From Candidatus Anammoximicrobium sp. (GTDB lineage Bacteria > Planctomycetota > Planctomycetia > Pirellulales > Pirellulaceae), in the NCBI GenBank assembly GCA_012515235.1, contig JAAYYU010000255.1, positions 1-64,000 of the forward strand: 64,000 bases of DNA. Direction: 5' to 3'. A program made the translations under genes and the position numbers. The notes below the pieces were generated by a model, which worked only from the letters and a program-made list of their open reading frames with translations, was not told the origin of the DNA and did not search any database. Positions within the stretch are counted from its first letter, which is position 1, and each line of letters opens with the position of its first letter. This document shows, piece after piece, positions 9,201 through 17,096 of the stretch.

Positions 9201-9647
9201 AACTACGACTTCAGCTGGCACGTGGGGGACCGAGTTTCCGTGCTCTCCGACGGCTTCTTTGATTTCTTTTCGGACGGGCTGCAGACCGCGTCGGTGGGCG
9301 CCATGCTGACACGGCCCCTGCGCGGCGACGTGTATTTGGGCTTCCGCGCCGTGGAGGGCCCGTTTTCCGCCCGATTGCTGCACGCCGCCGTCAATTATCG
9401 CCTCAGCGAAAAATGGATTCTCAACGCGGGCGGCGTGCTCGACCTGGGCGACACGGGCAATATCGGCGAGCGGATCGGCGTGACGCGAGTCGGCGAGTCG
9501 CTGTTGGTGCGCGTGGGCGTGAACGTCGATTACAGCCGGGACAATGTCGGGGCCTTCTTTGCGATCGAACCGAGGTTCCTCCGCGGACGCCTGGCAAAAA
9601 CCGGCGGCGTGCCCATCCCGCCCGCCGGCGCGTTCGGGCTGGAATGA
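6258..9647 (+). CDS. LptD/OstA-like large outer-membrane protein
   Basis: A 1129-aa protein. A hydrophobic stretch near residues 53-65 (LAWAGLVVLACDG) suggests export, but it is preceded by a long basic leader, so the true start may be an internal GTG or TTG. No good Shine-Dalgarno was found at the ATG. Residues about 110-230 resemble an OstA-type beta-jellyroll (NLTARSEEAVLWV). A proline-rich linker follows at about 245-300. A second OstA-like repeat with LEGNIVFREGDRVIYAERMYYN comes next, and the remainder has the alternating aromatic pattern of a beta-barrel. In proteobacteria LptD inserts lipopolysaccharide in the outer membrane together with LptE. Planctomycete versions are longer and diverged, so the cargo is uncertain. 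It is a single gene converging on eda. Confidence 0.65.
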   Translation: MRPRETWKHGRPRSCGPGKDALTLKPPVAFIRRLTRRARTWSCAGASGARRLAWAGLVVLACDGHGAGSEPAAATPVAGAHAAVAAEPVAAAPIALPVPPESSRVLARAQHANWWQDGEYEVWVLRGACEIAQGNLTARSEEAVLWVKPPDTFNGELGCVLAYLEGDVCVESSRLGAVHSATQRPADTVRANQWFGRFYSSTAIRVTAPSTSFEPQVKPAVYERGRQAHETEAASAVRQAQFSPRLPGWVPPAPPTAPGVPWSPSGSIPWPSLGTPPAPSLPPSPETVPPPQAEGRPAVRRIAIRSRSNVRMQAKVFPSPDGSETIAVITSGVNVLVDGIQNVPGLADGKIDIETDRIVIWTSRLDTLNLSGQASGEAVQPKDAPLEFYLEGNIVFREGDRVIYAERMYYNVRQQYGIVLNAEVLTPAPGYQGLIRLKAEVLQQLDQHNFRALNGAVTSSRIGVPRYWLQAGEVTFRDVQTPRTDPATGQFAVDPETGEPAVAHQYLATSRNNFLFLGGLPVLYWPVMATDLAKPNFYLDGLRVKHDNVFGTQAMADWDVYQLLGIRQPPAGTDWTLSTDYLSDRGFALGTNLSYDRYGFLALPGAVEGAFDAWGIHDTGQDDLGRDRRNIMPSTEDRGRVLWQHRHALPGGFQFTAEVGWISDRNFLEQYFEQEWDERKDQITGLELKRYLANSSWSITADARLNDFLTQTERLPRFDHFWLGQDLFQVLTWSAHSFVGYERLRNATLPSPLEEPAQASLPWEQDGLGTRYDDREGLTAATRQELDLPLPVGPVKLVPYALGELAYWHEDVDGAEVQRAYGQLGIRGSLPFWSVNSQVQSPLWNLNGLAHKVVLDADFFWADASQEYGLLPLYAPLDDDATEHFQRRFIQDLYGGTAGLPLPFSAPNYAFRSGLQRWVTAPSNEIADDLMIAQVGVRQRWQTKRGQPGQERVIDWISLDVEGSFFPDQDRDNFGQLLGLVNYDFSWHVGDRVSVLSDGFFDFFSDGLQTASVGAMLTRPLRGDVYLGFRAVEGPFSARLLHAAVNYRLSEKWILNAGGVLDLGDTGNIGERIGVTRVGESLLVRVGVNVDYSRDNVGAFFAIEPRFLRGRLAKTGGVPIPPAGAFGLE

Positions 9648-9663
9648 CGGCCTCAGCACTGGA

Positions 9664-9761
9664 GGCTCGGTTCAACGCCGAGCCGATGAAGGACGAAGGA
9701 CGAAGGACAAAAGATTAAGGTTGGACGAAGCGGCGGGGGGCTCGTTTCAGCGGCGCCCCCC
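9664..9761. terminator. Hairpin cluster between convergent genes
   Basis: Two inverted repeats lie between the convergent stops of the LptD-like gene and eda: GGCTCGG-TTCAACG-CCGAGCC (9664-9684) and GGGGGGC...GCCCCCC (9735-9761, 13-nt loop). Three direct copies of GAAGGAC lie between them. Neither hairpin has a proper T-tract, so transcription termination is only inferred from position. Confidence 0.3.
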
Positions 9762-9801
9762 GGAGTGTGCGGGAAAGGCCGGCATCGGCCGGGACGCATT
9801 C

Positions 9802-10443
9802 TTATTGGCGAGTGTCCTTGACAATCTGCACAAATTGGCGTGCCAGCGACTCGATGCGGGCCAGATTGCCCGTCTCGACGGCCTTTTTTTCCACCAGCGC
9901 GCCGCCCACGCCCAACACGCACGCACCGCAGCGCAGGAACTCGGCGGCCGTGTTCAGGTCCACCCCGCCCGTCGGCATCAGACGCACCTGGGGAAGTGGT
10001 CCGTGGAGGGCTTTCAGGTACTTGGGGCCGGTGACTTCGGACGGGAAGATCTTGACGATGTCCGCCCCTGCTTCCCAGGCCGTGACAACTTCGGTAGGCG
10101 TCATGGCTCCCGGCATGACCAGCTTGTCATAGCGCCGGCACAGGCGGATCACGTCCAAGTTCGTGTTGGGGGCCACGATGAATTCGGCTCCGGCCAGCAA
10201 CGCGGCACGCGCCGTTTCCGCGTCCAGCACCGTTCCGGCGCCCAGCAGCACGCGGTTTCCCATGCGTTGGGCCACGGTTTCCAAAACGCGGACCGCTGCG
10301 GGGACTGTGAAGGTAATTTCCATGACTTCGACGCCGCCCGCCAGCAGGGCTTCGGCCACGTCGGCAAGCAATTCGCCGCTGTGGGCGCGAATTACCGCCA
10401 CGATGCCGCTGTCCAAGACGCGGGACAAATGTTTTTCTTTCAT
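9802..10443 (-). CDS. eda: 2-dehydro-3-deoxy-phosphogluconate (KDPG) aldolase
   Basis: A 213-aa class I aldolase, the usual size of Eda. The ATG at 10443 aligns with the family N-terminus (MKEKHLSRVLDSGIVAVIR); the track start adds 58 residues with no support. Lys131 in DIVKIFPSE is the Schiff-base lysine, and Glu42 in VMEITF matches the proton-relay glutamate. GAGTVL, APNTN and PTGGV are phosphate- and substrate-loop motifs. It cleaves KDPG to pyruvate and glyceraldehyde 3-phosphate, and may also act on 4-hydroxy-2-oxoglutarate. No edd or other Entner-Doudoroff gene is adjacent, so it may serve uronate or sugar-acid catabolism. It is a monocistronic minus-strand gene. Confidence 0.92.
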   Translation of the reverse strand: MKEKHLSRVLDSGIVAVIRAHSGELLADVAEALLAGGVEVMEITFTVPAAVRVLETVAQRMGNRVLLGAGTVLDAETARAALLAGAEFIVAPNTNLDVIRLCRRYDKLVMPGAMTPTEVVTAWEAGADIVKIFPSEVTGPKYLKALHGPLPQVRLMPTGGVDLNTAAEFLRCGACVLGVGGALVEKKAVETGNLARIESLARQFVQIVKDTRQ

Positions 10444-10819
10444 GACAGAATCTCGTGAACTGGCCGCCTGCGGATGCCGTAACATCTTCAGACGACGCGG
10501 AAATGACGGGAAGGAAAACGACGCACGCTGCCGATCGCGGGTCCTGTGAAGGGCTTGGATGGCAGCCGAGAAACCCGTCTCTTTCGGAAGATCCGGGCTT
10601 CTTCGCGGCGCCCCCACGGGGCGCGGGGATTTAGCCTAGGAGTCGTCCCGGCTGGTGTCAACCGCTGCTGGCAAGCGGCGGGCGCACCGGGCCGGATTTT
10701 CTGCTTGGGCGGCAGTTTGGCCGCCCGCACTGGCCAGGAAAGGCCATGGAGCACCGTAGAAAAGGGTAGACCCGGGACGGTCGAGCCAAGAAACCTTGCA
10801 CTTGCACGTTGGCGAAAGC
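10444..10819. other. Long spacer between eda and the SHOCT gene
   Basis: No supported gene was found. The stretch contains a perfect hairpin GGGCGGC-AGTTTG-GCCGCCC (10707-10726) without a T-tract. It also has an imperfect GAAACCCG...CCGGGCTTC inverted repeat around 10570-10605, similar in sequence to the palindrome at 42828. Confidence 0.5.
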
Positions 10820-10847
10820 TTTACCAACAAGGTGGAATGTGCATAAT
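10820..10847 (+). promoter_or_regulatory. Possible sigma-70 promoter for the SHOCT gene
   Basis: TTTACC (10820-10825), a 16-base spacer and CATAAT (10842-10847), 62 bases before the start codon at 10910. Confidence 0.4.
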
Positions 10848-10909
10848 ATTGGCAAGATTGAACCGGAAGCAGTCAACGCCGGCCGCGTCGCTGGCACGGG
10901 TCTCCTGTG

Positions 10910-11179
10910 ATGTGCGAATTCCTACGCTCCACGCCGGCCCAGGCCGTCATCTGGGGAACAACGCTGATCGTGCTCTGCATCGTCGGCGTCTACGTCGTGA
11001 GGCGGTTTCGGGAACGCGATGACGGGGGCCAACCCATGCCCAGCGAGTGGCTGACGGGGTTTCGCGAGATCAGCGAGCGAGGAGAAATCACGCCGCAGGA
11101 GTTTCGCCAGATCAAAACGGTGCTGGGAACGAAGTTGCAGCATGACCTGGATTCCGAGGATACGGAAGGCGACGGATAA
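10910..11179 (+). CDS. Small membrane protein with SHOCT-like tail
   Basis: The protein has 89 residues if the ATG at 10910 is used; the GTG just before it adds one. A single transmembrane helix (about AVIWGTTLIVLCIVGVYVV) is followed by a basic stop-transfer RRFRER. The C-terminal part, EISERGEITPQEFRQIKTVLG, resembles the SHOCT short C-terminal oligomerisation/adapter domain. No enzymatic motif is present. It lies 275 bases upstream of clpX on the same strand, but the gap argues for separate transcripts. Function unknown; membrane tethering or protein-protein contact is a guess. Confidence 0.6.
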   Translation: MCEFLRSTPAQAVIWGTTLIVLCIVGVYVVRRFRERDDGGQPMPSEWLTGFREISERGEITPQEFRQIKTVLGTKLQHDLDSEDTEGDG

Positions 11180-11454
11180 AGCCGTGGACGCCAATACGCC
11201 GTAAGGCTGGGTGCCAAGGGTTGTGTCGGTTGATCCGCCGTCGAAATCTTCTGTGTTCTCGGACGCCTCCGGGATGCGATATGGGAGGTACCGACATCAT
11301 TGACAGCTCGAGTACAGCGGACAGGGAAGCCCACCAAGGAGTCGTCGGCGAAAATGGATCGTCGGGCGACTGAGTCGAGCCACACCTGGAGATTGGACCG
11401 CTCGCGGCTCTCGAAGACTGGGAGATCGCCAGTGGGCTTTGGAAAGGAGTAGAT

Positions 11455-12741
11455 ATGCCCGTTGGAAAGGACATCGGTGGCGGGAGGAAGGGCGGCAGCA
11501 CGACGAAGAAAAACGCGTTCTGCTCTTTCTGTCGCAAGAGCTACCGTGACGTTGGACCGCTTGTCGAGGGTCCCGGAGATGTTTACATCTGCGGCGAATG
11601 CATCGACCTTTGCCAGTCGATCCTCGAACAAGAGAAACGTCGCCGGGGCCCCAGCAAGAAACTGTTCAACGAGATGCCCCCGCCTCGCGAGATCGTGCGG
11701 CAATTGGACCAATACGTGATTGGTCAGGAAGCCGCCAAGAAGGTCCTGGCGGTCGCCGTGCACAACCACTACAAGCGGCTTTCCTTGGGCTGGGAAGGCA
11801 CAGACGTTGAAATCGACAAATCCAACATCCTGCTGATCGGCCCGACCGGCTCCGGCAAGACCCTGTTGGCCCGCACCTTGGCCCGGATCCTGAACGTGCC
11901 GTTCGCGATCGGCGACGCCACGACGCTGACCGAAGCCGGCTACGTCGGCGAAGACGTGGAAAACCTGCTGCTGAAACTGCTGCACGCGGCAGACTTCGAT
12001 CTGGAAGCCGCCCAGCGCGGAATCCTGTACATCGACGAAATCGACAAAATCGGCAAGACCAGCCACAACGTCTCCATCACGCGGGACGTTTCCGGGGAAG
12101 GCGTCCAGCAGGCCCTGCTGAAGATGCTCGAGGGCACCGTCGCCAACGTCCCGCCCCAGGGCGGCCGCAAGCATCCGGAACAGCAGTACATCCAGATGGA
12201 CACGACCAACATCCTGTTCATCTGCGGCGGAACCTTCGTGGGCATTGAAGACATCGTCCGGAAACGGATGGGCCGGCGGACCATGGGCTTTGGCCAGCCC
12301 GCCAGCTATCGCAGCGAGGCCAGCACCGAGGAGTCGCTGAGCCAACTGGCCTCAGAGGACTTAATCCATTACGGCATGATCCCCGAATTCGTCGGCCGGT
12401 TGCCGGTCCTGGCGCCGCTGATGCCGTTGAGCGAGCAAAGTCTGGTCAAGGTTTTGACGGAACCGAAAAACGCGCTGATCAAGCAGTACCAGACGCTGTT
12501 CGAGATCGAAAACTGCAAGCTGGAGTTCACCGACGACGCCCTGCGGGCCATCGCGGCCAAGGCTTACGAAAAAGGCACGGGTGCCCGCGGCCTGCGTTCG
12601 ATCGTCGAAGACGCCATGCTGGACATCATGTACGAACTGCCCGATCAGGGCGAGGGCTTCACCTACCGCATCGACGAGGATTTCATCGGGGGCCGCAACC
12701 GCTGCATCAAGCTGCCCGCACCGCAGACCAAAAGCGCTTGA
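11455..12741 (+). CDS. clpX: ATP-dependent Clp protease ATPase subunit ClpX
   Basis: A 428-aa AAA+ unfoldase, with the ATG at 11455 preceded by GGAAAGGAGTAGAT. The N-terminal C4 zinc-binding domain (CSFCRKS ... CGECIDLC, about residues 22-52) binds substrates and adaptors. Walker A is GPTGSGKT, Walker [11 protein letters not shown], and sensor and arginine-finger segments follow. IGF-type ClpP-docking is represented by MGFGQPA near residue 281, so the canonical IGF loop is altered. ClpX unfolds tagged proteins and passes them to ClpP. Neither clpP nor tig, the frequent neighbours, is present in this window. A strong terminator follows 36 bases after the stop, so the gene is monocistronic at its 3' end. 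Confidence 0.96.
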   Translation: MPVGKDIGGGRKGGSTTKKNAFCSFCRKSYRDVGPLVEGPGDVYICGECIDLCQSILEQEKRRRGPSKKLFNEMPPPREIVRQLDQYVIGQEAAKKVLAVAVHNHYKRLSLGWEGTDVEIDKSNILLIGPTGSGKTLLARTLARILNVPFAIGDATTLTEAGYVGEDVENLLLKLLHAADFDLEAAQRGILYIDEIDKIGKTSHNVSITRDVSGEGVQQALLKMLEGTVANVPPQGGRKHPEQQYIQMDTTNILFICGGTFVGIEDIVRKRMGRRTMGFGQPASYRSEASTEESLSQLASEDLIHYGMIPEFVGRLPVLAPLMPLSEQSLVKVLTEPKNALIKQYQTLFEIENCKLEFTDDALRAIAAKAYEKGTGARGLRSIVEDAMLDIMYELPDQGEGFTYRIDEDFIGGRNRCIKLPAPQTKSA

Positions 12742-12776
12742 TCTATCGTTGGGCGAGGAGTTGGCAGGGCGATCGG

Positions 12777-12811
12777 AACGCCAGTCGCAAGACTGGCGTT
12801 TCGTTCTTCTT
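12777..12811 (+). terminator. Rho-independent terminator of clpX
   Basis: A perfect 10-bp stem AACGCCAGTC/GACTGGCGTT closes a GCAA tetraloop (12777-12800) and is followed by the T-rich TCGTTCTTCTT. It lies 36 bases after the clpX stop codon. Confidence 0.8.
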
Positions 12812-13116
12812 GCCGGCTGGTTCTGGCTGGCTGATCGCGTCCTTCGGACTCCCGCGCGGCGCCGCTGGTACGATTCGTTTTGATTCCGCCCGGCGTCCGG
12901 TTTACGCATCGCCGACACGAACCAAGGCTGGCATCACTCGGCTGATGAATGCCCCCAAGCCGCCGGTTTTGCGGACGGATCGGAACCGGGGCTTGTTTCC
13001 GACCGCTCACGGATCTCTCCAACGGCGACGCCCCCGCTTCGCCCCACGGACGGACAGGCCCGGATCATGCCCTCGGTGACGGAGGAATCGATCTCGCCAA
13101 ATCACAGCGTCTCAAG
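12812..13116. other. Non-coding spacer after clpX
   Basis: No supported ORF, RNA or repeat was seen between the clpX terminator and the next promoter. Confidence 0.4.
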
Positions 13117-13146
13117 TTGCAGAATCCTGTCGCGACGGGGTAGAAT
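13117..13146 (+). promoter_or_regulatory. Sigma-70-type promoter for the methyltransferase gene
   Basis: TTGCAG (13117-13122), an 18-base spacer and TAGAAT (13141-13146), 51 bases before the ATG at 13198. Confidence 0.55.
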
Positions 13147-13197
13147 GATCGTCGTGACGCGCGGCGATTTGGGATTGGCGAGCCCGGTTGGAGGTGG

Positions 13198-13842
13198 ATG
13201 TCTGGGAGTACTGCAGCAGCGAACGGCATCGTCATGCAACTGAAACAGGTCCATCGAAAACGCAACGACGGATTGATGTTCTTTCAGGGCTTTCTGCGGC
13301 GTCCGCGGCAGATTGCCTCCGTGGTTCCCAGTTCCCGGTTCTTGGAACGTCGGGTAACGGAATTGGCGACCGTGGTCCGCGCCGGGTCGGTCGTGGAATT
13401 GGGACCCGGCACGGGAGGAACGACTCGCGCCCTGCTGGCGGCCATGTCGCCGCACGCTTCGCTGCTGAGCATCGAGATCGATCCCGATTTCATCGCGACC
13501 TTGCGGGCCATCGACGACGACCGCTTGACGGTCCATCACGGCAACGCGGAACGCCTGGCGGAGATCCTTCGGCACCACGCTTGGGACGCGGCCGATGCGA
13601 TCGTGTCCGGCATCCCCTTTTCCCTGTTGCGGCCCGATGCGCGGCGCCGCGTCGTGGAAGCGGTCTGGTCGGCGTTGGCGCCGGGCGGACGGTTCGTCGC
13701 CTATCAAGTCTGTGCCCGGATCGACACGTTTGCGAGGCCTTTGTTCGGGCCGGCTCAAGTGGCCGTCGAATTCCGCAATTTTCCGCCGTTGCGAATCTAT
13801 GTCTGGCGCAAGGACGGCGGTGCTCGCACCTTGCCCTCGTAA
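13198..13842 (+). CDS. SAM-dependent methyltransferase (PmtA/KsgA-like fold)
   Basis: A 214-aa class I methyltransferase. The ATG at 13198 has GGAGG a few bases upstream. VVELGPGTGGTTRAL is motif I, binding S-adenosylmethionine, and LLSIEIDPDF is the acidic motif II strand. DAIVSGIPFSLL occupies the motif IV position. The N-terminal FLRRPRQIASVVPSSRFL segment is typical of phospholipid N-methyltransferases related to PmtA and of the wider rRNA dimethyladenosine-like group. If it is PmtA-like it would methylate phosphatidylethanolamine at the membrane face. The substrate is not settled by sequence alone. It converges with the UroD-like gene only 5 bases beyond. Confidence 0.7.
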   Translation: MSGSTAAANGIVMQLKQVHRKRNDGLMFFQGFLRRPRQIASVVPSSRFLERRVTELATVVRAGSVVELGPGTGGTTRALLAAMSPHASLLSIEIDPDFIATLRAIDDDRLTVHHGNAERLAEILRHHAWDAADAIVSGIPFSLLRPDARRRVVEAVWSALAPGGRFVAYQVCARIDTFARPLFGPAQVAVEFRNFPPLRIYVWRKDGGARTLPS

Positions 13843-13847
13843 TCCGG

Positions 13848-14936
13848 TTACGTCCGGTACGCGCGGACTTCTTCCATCAAGCGATTCACGGCGTCCACGT
13901 CCGGCGCGCCGGCGACCTGGTACAACGCGCCGCCGGGCAGCGTGTGCCGCCGCAGACGCTGGATGAACGGTTCCCAGGCAACCGATACGACCAGCGGCAC
14001 GTCGCCGGTCCGAGTCTGCACGTCGCCCAGCACGTCGAACGCTTGGGGAAAGCCGCGGTCGTCGCCCAGGTAGATCGCTTTCAGACCCCGGACCGTCGCC
14101 ACCGCCGGCAGCAGATGCCGGCCATTGCCGTGGATGTGAACGACACCGCCATCGTAATGCGCCAGAATCCGTTCCACCGGCTCGCGGCCCCAGGTCTCAA
14201 AATAATCGACCGACGTCATGTGGAACGGATCGACGCTCTCCGACACGATCCGGCCCTCGATCCACTGGACCATGTTGCTGGCCGTGCCGCCCGCCAGCAG
14301 GCCGGCCCGCTGGAAGAACGTGTCCTGAACCAGAACGTTCAACTCAAACGCAAAATCGACCGCCCGCCGGACCAACTCCGGCTGTTCCATCAGACTCAGG
14401 TACGTGTTGGTGGCGCCGACCAGTTCGAACACGAAGTTCAGACTATCGATCAGAATGAAATGGCTCACGCCGAATTTTCCGGCGGCGGCCGCGACGAACG
14501 CGTCCAGTTGGGCCAGGTAGCGCTGAAACCACAGCGCCGCCCGGTCGATCCGCAGCCGGTCGAATTCGGACCAATCCGGCAGCAGCGGGGCCACCATCGA
14601 AGAGATCCAGCCGTTTTCCGGATGGGCCATGAAGCGGACGTCGCCGCCGACCATGCCGCCGTACAGACCCTGGTCCATCTCGCTCAGGTACGCCGCAGGA
14701 ATCGAATCGTCCTCGACGTCCGAACGCGCCGCCAGCAGCCGTTCCCAGAACGCCACCCGCGCCGCCGGATCGGGATACCCGCACTCGCCGTCCCCGTAGG
14801 TCCGGCCGAATTCGTCGAGCGCCGGATGAGGCAACTTGAAGGTGGCGAAAATCTGATCCGCGGCCCGGCGCTGGTACAAGCAACTCAGGCGGGCGGCGGC
14901 CGCGGCGGCGTTGCGTTTGAATTCGAGTTGCAGCAT
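13848..14936 (-). CDS. Uroporphyrinogen decarboxylase (URO-D) superfamily protein
   Basis: A 362-aa protein; GGAAAGGAATGTC precedes the ATG. The architecture is the TIM barrel of the UroD/MtaA/MetE superfamily. VVHIHGNGRHLLP near residue 265 resembles the strand carrying the zinc or substrate histidine in methyltransferase-like members. The haem enzyme's signature N-terminal arginine motif is not visible, so a true HemE role is unlikely. Related proteins are annotated as corrinoid or methylcobamide methyltransferases, or as uncharacterised 'UroD-domain' proteins common in planctomycetes. It follows glgB on the same strand with a 138-base gap. No corrinoid-protein gene is nearby. Function undetermined. 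Confidence 0.65.
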   Translation of the reverse strand: MLQLEFKRNAAAAAARLSCLYQRRAADQIFATFKLPHPALDEFGRTYGDGECGYPDPAARVAFWERLLAARSDVEDDSIPAAYLSEMDQGLYGGMVGGDVRFMAHPENGWISSMVAPLLPDWSEFDRLRIDRAALWFQRYLAQLDAFVAAAAGKFGVSHFILIDSLNFVFELVGATNTYLSLMEQPELVRRAVDFAFELNVLVQDTFFQRAGLLAGGTASNMVQWIEGRIVSESVDPFHMTSVDYFETWGREPVERILAHYDGGVVHIHGNGRHLLPAVATVRGLKAIYLGDDRGFPQAFDVLGDVQTRTGDVPLVVSVAWEPFIQRLRRHTLPGGALYQVAGAPDVDAVNRLMEEVRAYRT

Positions 14937-15074
14937 GACATTCCTTTCCGGCAGGGTTCTGTCTCCGTTCCATCCGCGCAGGTCGCCTCGATTTGCCCGC
15001 GTATCTTGGTCGCCGGGGACGGCAGTCCCGTCGGCCGGGAATCCCAGCGGCTTCGGTCGCTGTCTCTGGCCGCG

Positions 15075-16988
15075 TCAGGAAGGTTTCGGTTTCAGGATCA
15101 CCGCGGCCAGCGGCGGCAGCATCAATTCCAGCGAATAAGGCCGCTGGTGGCACTCGATCGGCTCCGCCAGGCGGCCCGGATAATTGCCCACATTGCTGCC
15201 TCCATAGTACGTTGAATCGCTGTTGAAGATCTCTTCATACCAGCCGCCTTCCGGCACGCCGATGCGATGGCGCAAGCGGGGTGCAGGAGTAAAGTTGCAG
15301 CCGATCACCAGGAAATCCCGCGGGTCTTTGGCGCGGCGCAGATAGGTCAGCGTGCTTTCCTGGTGATTGTGACAGTCGATCCATTCAAAGCCTCGCCCCT
15401 GAAAGTCCAACTCGTGCAACGACTTCTCCGTGCGCAGCAGGCGATTGAGATCGGCGACGCAGTTTTGCACGCCGCGGTGCGTGGGCCAACGCAGCAGGTC
15501 CCACTGCAACTCGCCGTCGCAGTTCCATTCGTGCCACTGGCCCCACTCGCTGCCCATGAACAACAGCTTCTTACCGGGATGGGTCCACAGATAGCTGTAC
15601 AGCAGCCGCAGGTTGGCAAACTTGGCCCACCAATCGCCGGGCATCTGGTCCAGCAAGGAACGCTTGCCGTGGACCACTTCGTCGTGCGACAGCGGCAGGA
15701 CGAAGTTCTCGTAAAAAGCGTACACCAGGCTGAACGTGATGTCGTTGTGGTGATAGCTGCGGTGGATGGGGTCGAGCTTCAGATACTTGCGCGTGTCGTT
15801 CATCCAGCCCATATTCCATTTCAGGCTGAAGCCCAAGCCGCCGAGGTAGGTGGGGCGAGACACGCTGGGCCAGGCCGTCGATTCCTCGGCGATGGTCAAT
15901 ACGCCGGGGAACTGGACGTGCGTCTGCTTGTTGAATTCCTGGATGAACTCCACGGCCTCCAGGTTCTCCCGGCCGCCGAACTTGTTAGGAATCCAGTCGT
16001 CCGGCTCGCGGCTGTAGTCCAGGTACAACATCGAGGCCACGGCGTCCACGCGGAGCCCGTCGAGGTGGTATTTGTCGAGCCAGAACAGGGCGTTGGCGAT
16101 CAGAAAGTTGCTGACCTCGTGCCGGCCATAGTTGAAGATGTGCGTGCCCCAATCGCGATGCTCGCCCTGCCGCGGGTCGGCGTGCTCGTACAGCGCCGTG
16201 CCGTCGAACCGCGCCAGGCCGTGCCCGTCGCGGGGAAAGTGAGCCGGTACCCAGTCCAGGATCACGCCGATGCCGTTCTGGTGACAGACATCCACGAAGT
16301 ACATCAAATCCTGCGGCGATCCATGACGGGCGGTGGCCGCAAAGTAGCCCACGGTTTGATAACCCCAACTGCCTGTGTACGGATGCTCGCTGAGGGGCAG
16401 CAATTCGATGTGCGTATAACCCATCTCGCGGCAGTAGTCCACCAGCTGATGCGCCAGTTCCCGGTAGGGGAGCCAACCCACCGGATTCCCGCTGGGCCGC
16501 CGCCAGCTGCCCAAATGGACTTCGTAAAAGGACAGCGGCTGTTCCAGCCAGTTGACCGTCGGACGACGCGTCATCCACTCGCCGTCCTGCCAGGCGTACC
16601 GCCCCAGATCCGTCACCACGCTGGCAGTCTTCGGCGGGCACTCCGCCGCAAACCCCACCGGGTCGGCCTTTTCGATGGTCTCGTGCTGCTGACGGACCTG
16701 ATACTTGTACAATGTCCCTTCGCCCAGGCCGGGGATAAACAACTCCCAAAAGCCGCTGGGGATGTGTTTGTACATCGGATGCCGCCGACCGTCCCAGCCG
16801 TTAAAACCGCCCACCACGCTGACCCCGAGCGCATTCGGCGCCCAGACTGCGAAATTGACGCCTTCGACGTCGCCCAGCCTCCGCAGTTGAGCGCCCAATT
16901 TGTGGTACAGCCGCCAGTGCTCGCCCCGGCTCAACAAGTGACGGTCATAGTCGGTCAGCAGCGGGGGATAGTTGTAGGACTCTTGCAT
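15075..16988 (-). CDS. glgB: 1,4-alpha-glucan branching enzyme
   Basis: A 637-aa GH13 enzyme. The start at 16988 has GGGAGA 8 bases upstream; the track start is 16 codons longer. A CBM48 domain (GVNFAVWAPNA, VVGGFNGWDG) leads into the GH13 barrel. The four conserved regions are DWVPAHFPRD, GLRVDAVASML (nucleophile Asp), TIAEEST (acid Glu) and PLSHDEVVHG. It moves alpha-1,4 chains to alpha-1,6 positions in glycogen. No glgA, glgC or glgP lies nearby, so it is a dispersed glycogen gene. Upstream on the same strand, 108 bases away, is an unrelated exported HEAT-repeat gene. Confidence 0.96.
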   Translation of the reverse strand: MQESYNYPPLLTDYDRHLLSRGEHWRLYHKLGAQLRRLGDVEGVNFAVWAPNALGVSVVGGFNGWDGRRHPMYKHIPSGFWELFIPGLGEGTLYKYQVRQQHETIEKADPVGFAAECPPKTASVVTDLGRYAWQDGEWMTRRPTVNWLEQPLSFYEVHLGSWRRPSGNPVGWLPYRELAHQLVDYCREMGYTHIELLPLSEHPYTGSWGYQTVGYFAATARHGSPQDLMYFVDVCHQNGIGVILDWVPAHFPRDGHGLARFDGTALYEHADPRQGEHRDWGTHIFNYGRHEVSNFLIANALFWLDKYHLDGLRVDAVASMLYLDYSREPDDWIPNKFGGRENLEAVEFIQEFNKQTHVQFPGVLTIAEESTAWPSVSRPTYLGGLGFSLKWNMGWMNDTRKYLKLDPIHRSYHHNDITFSLVYAFYENFVLPLSHDEVVHGKRSLLDQMPGDWWAKFANLRLLYSYLWTHPGKKLLFMGSEWGQWHEWNCDGELQWDLLRWPTHRGVQNCVADLNRLLRTEKSLHELDFQGRGFEWIDCHNHQESTLTYLRRAKDPRDFLVIGCNFTPAPRLRHRIGVPEGGWYEEIFNSDSTYYGGSNVGNYPGRLAEPIECHQRPYSLELMLPPLAAVILKPKPS

Positions 16989-17096
16989 CGCAGATCTCCC
17001 AGACCCCATGATGATCGGCGGGGACGAAGTCTGCAAGTCGGACGAGGCCAGCGAGGAACGGCGAGGCTGCCGTGCGCGAGGCTCCGAATCGGACAG

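Noticed and set aside
6357-9659. 1100-aa minus-strand ORF opposite the LptD-like gene
   Set aside because: It is a high-GC mirror frame; its translation is Arg/Gln/Val-rich with no domain, while the plus frame has clear OstA features.
10707-10726. Terminator hairpin GGGCGGC/GCCGCCC
   Set aside because: It has no T-tract and does not follow a gene end on either strand.
11300-11305. TTGACA upstream of clpX as a promoter
   Set aside because: The sequence 17 bases downstream (AGGGAA) does not resemble a -10 element.
13848-14936. HemE (haem biosynthesis uroporphyrinogen decarboxylase)
   Set aside because: The N-terminal substrate-binding arginine motif of HemE is not visible; only the superfamily fold is supported.
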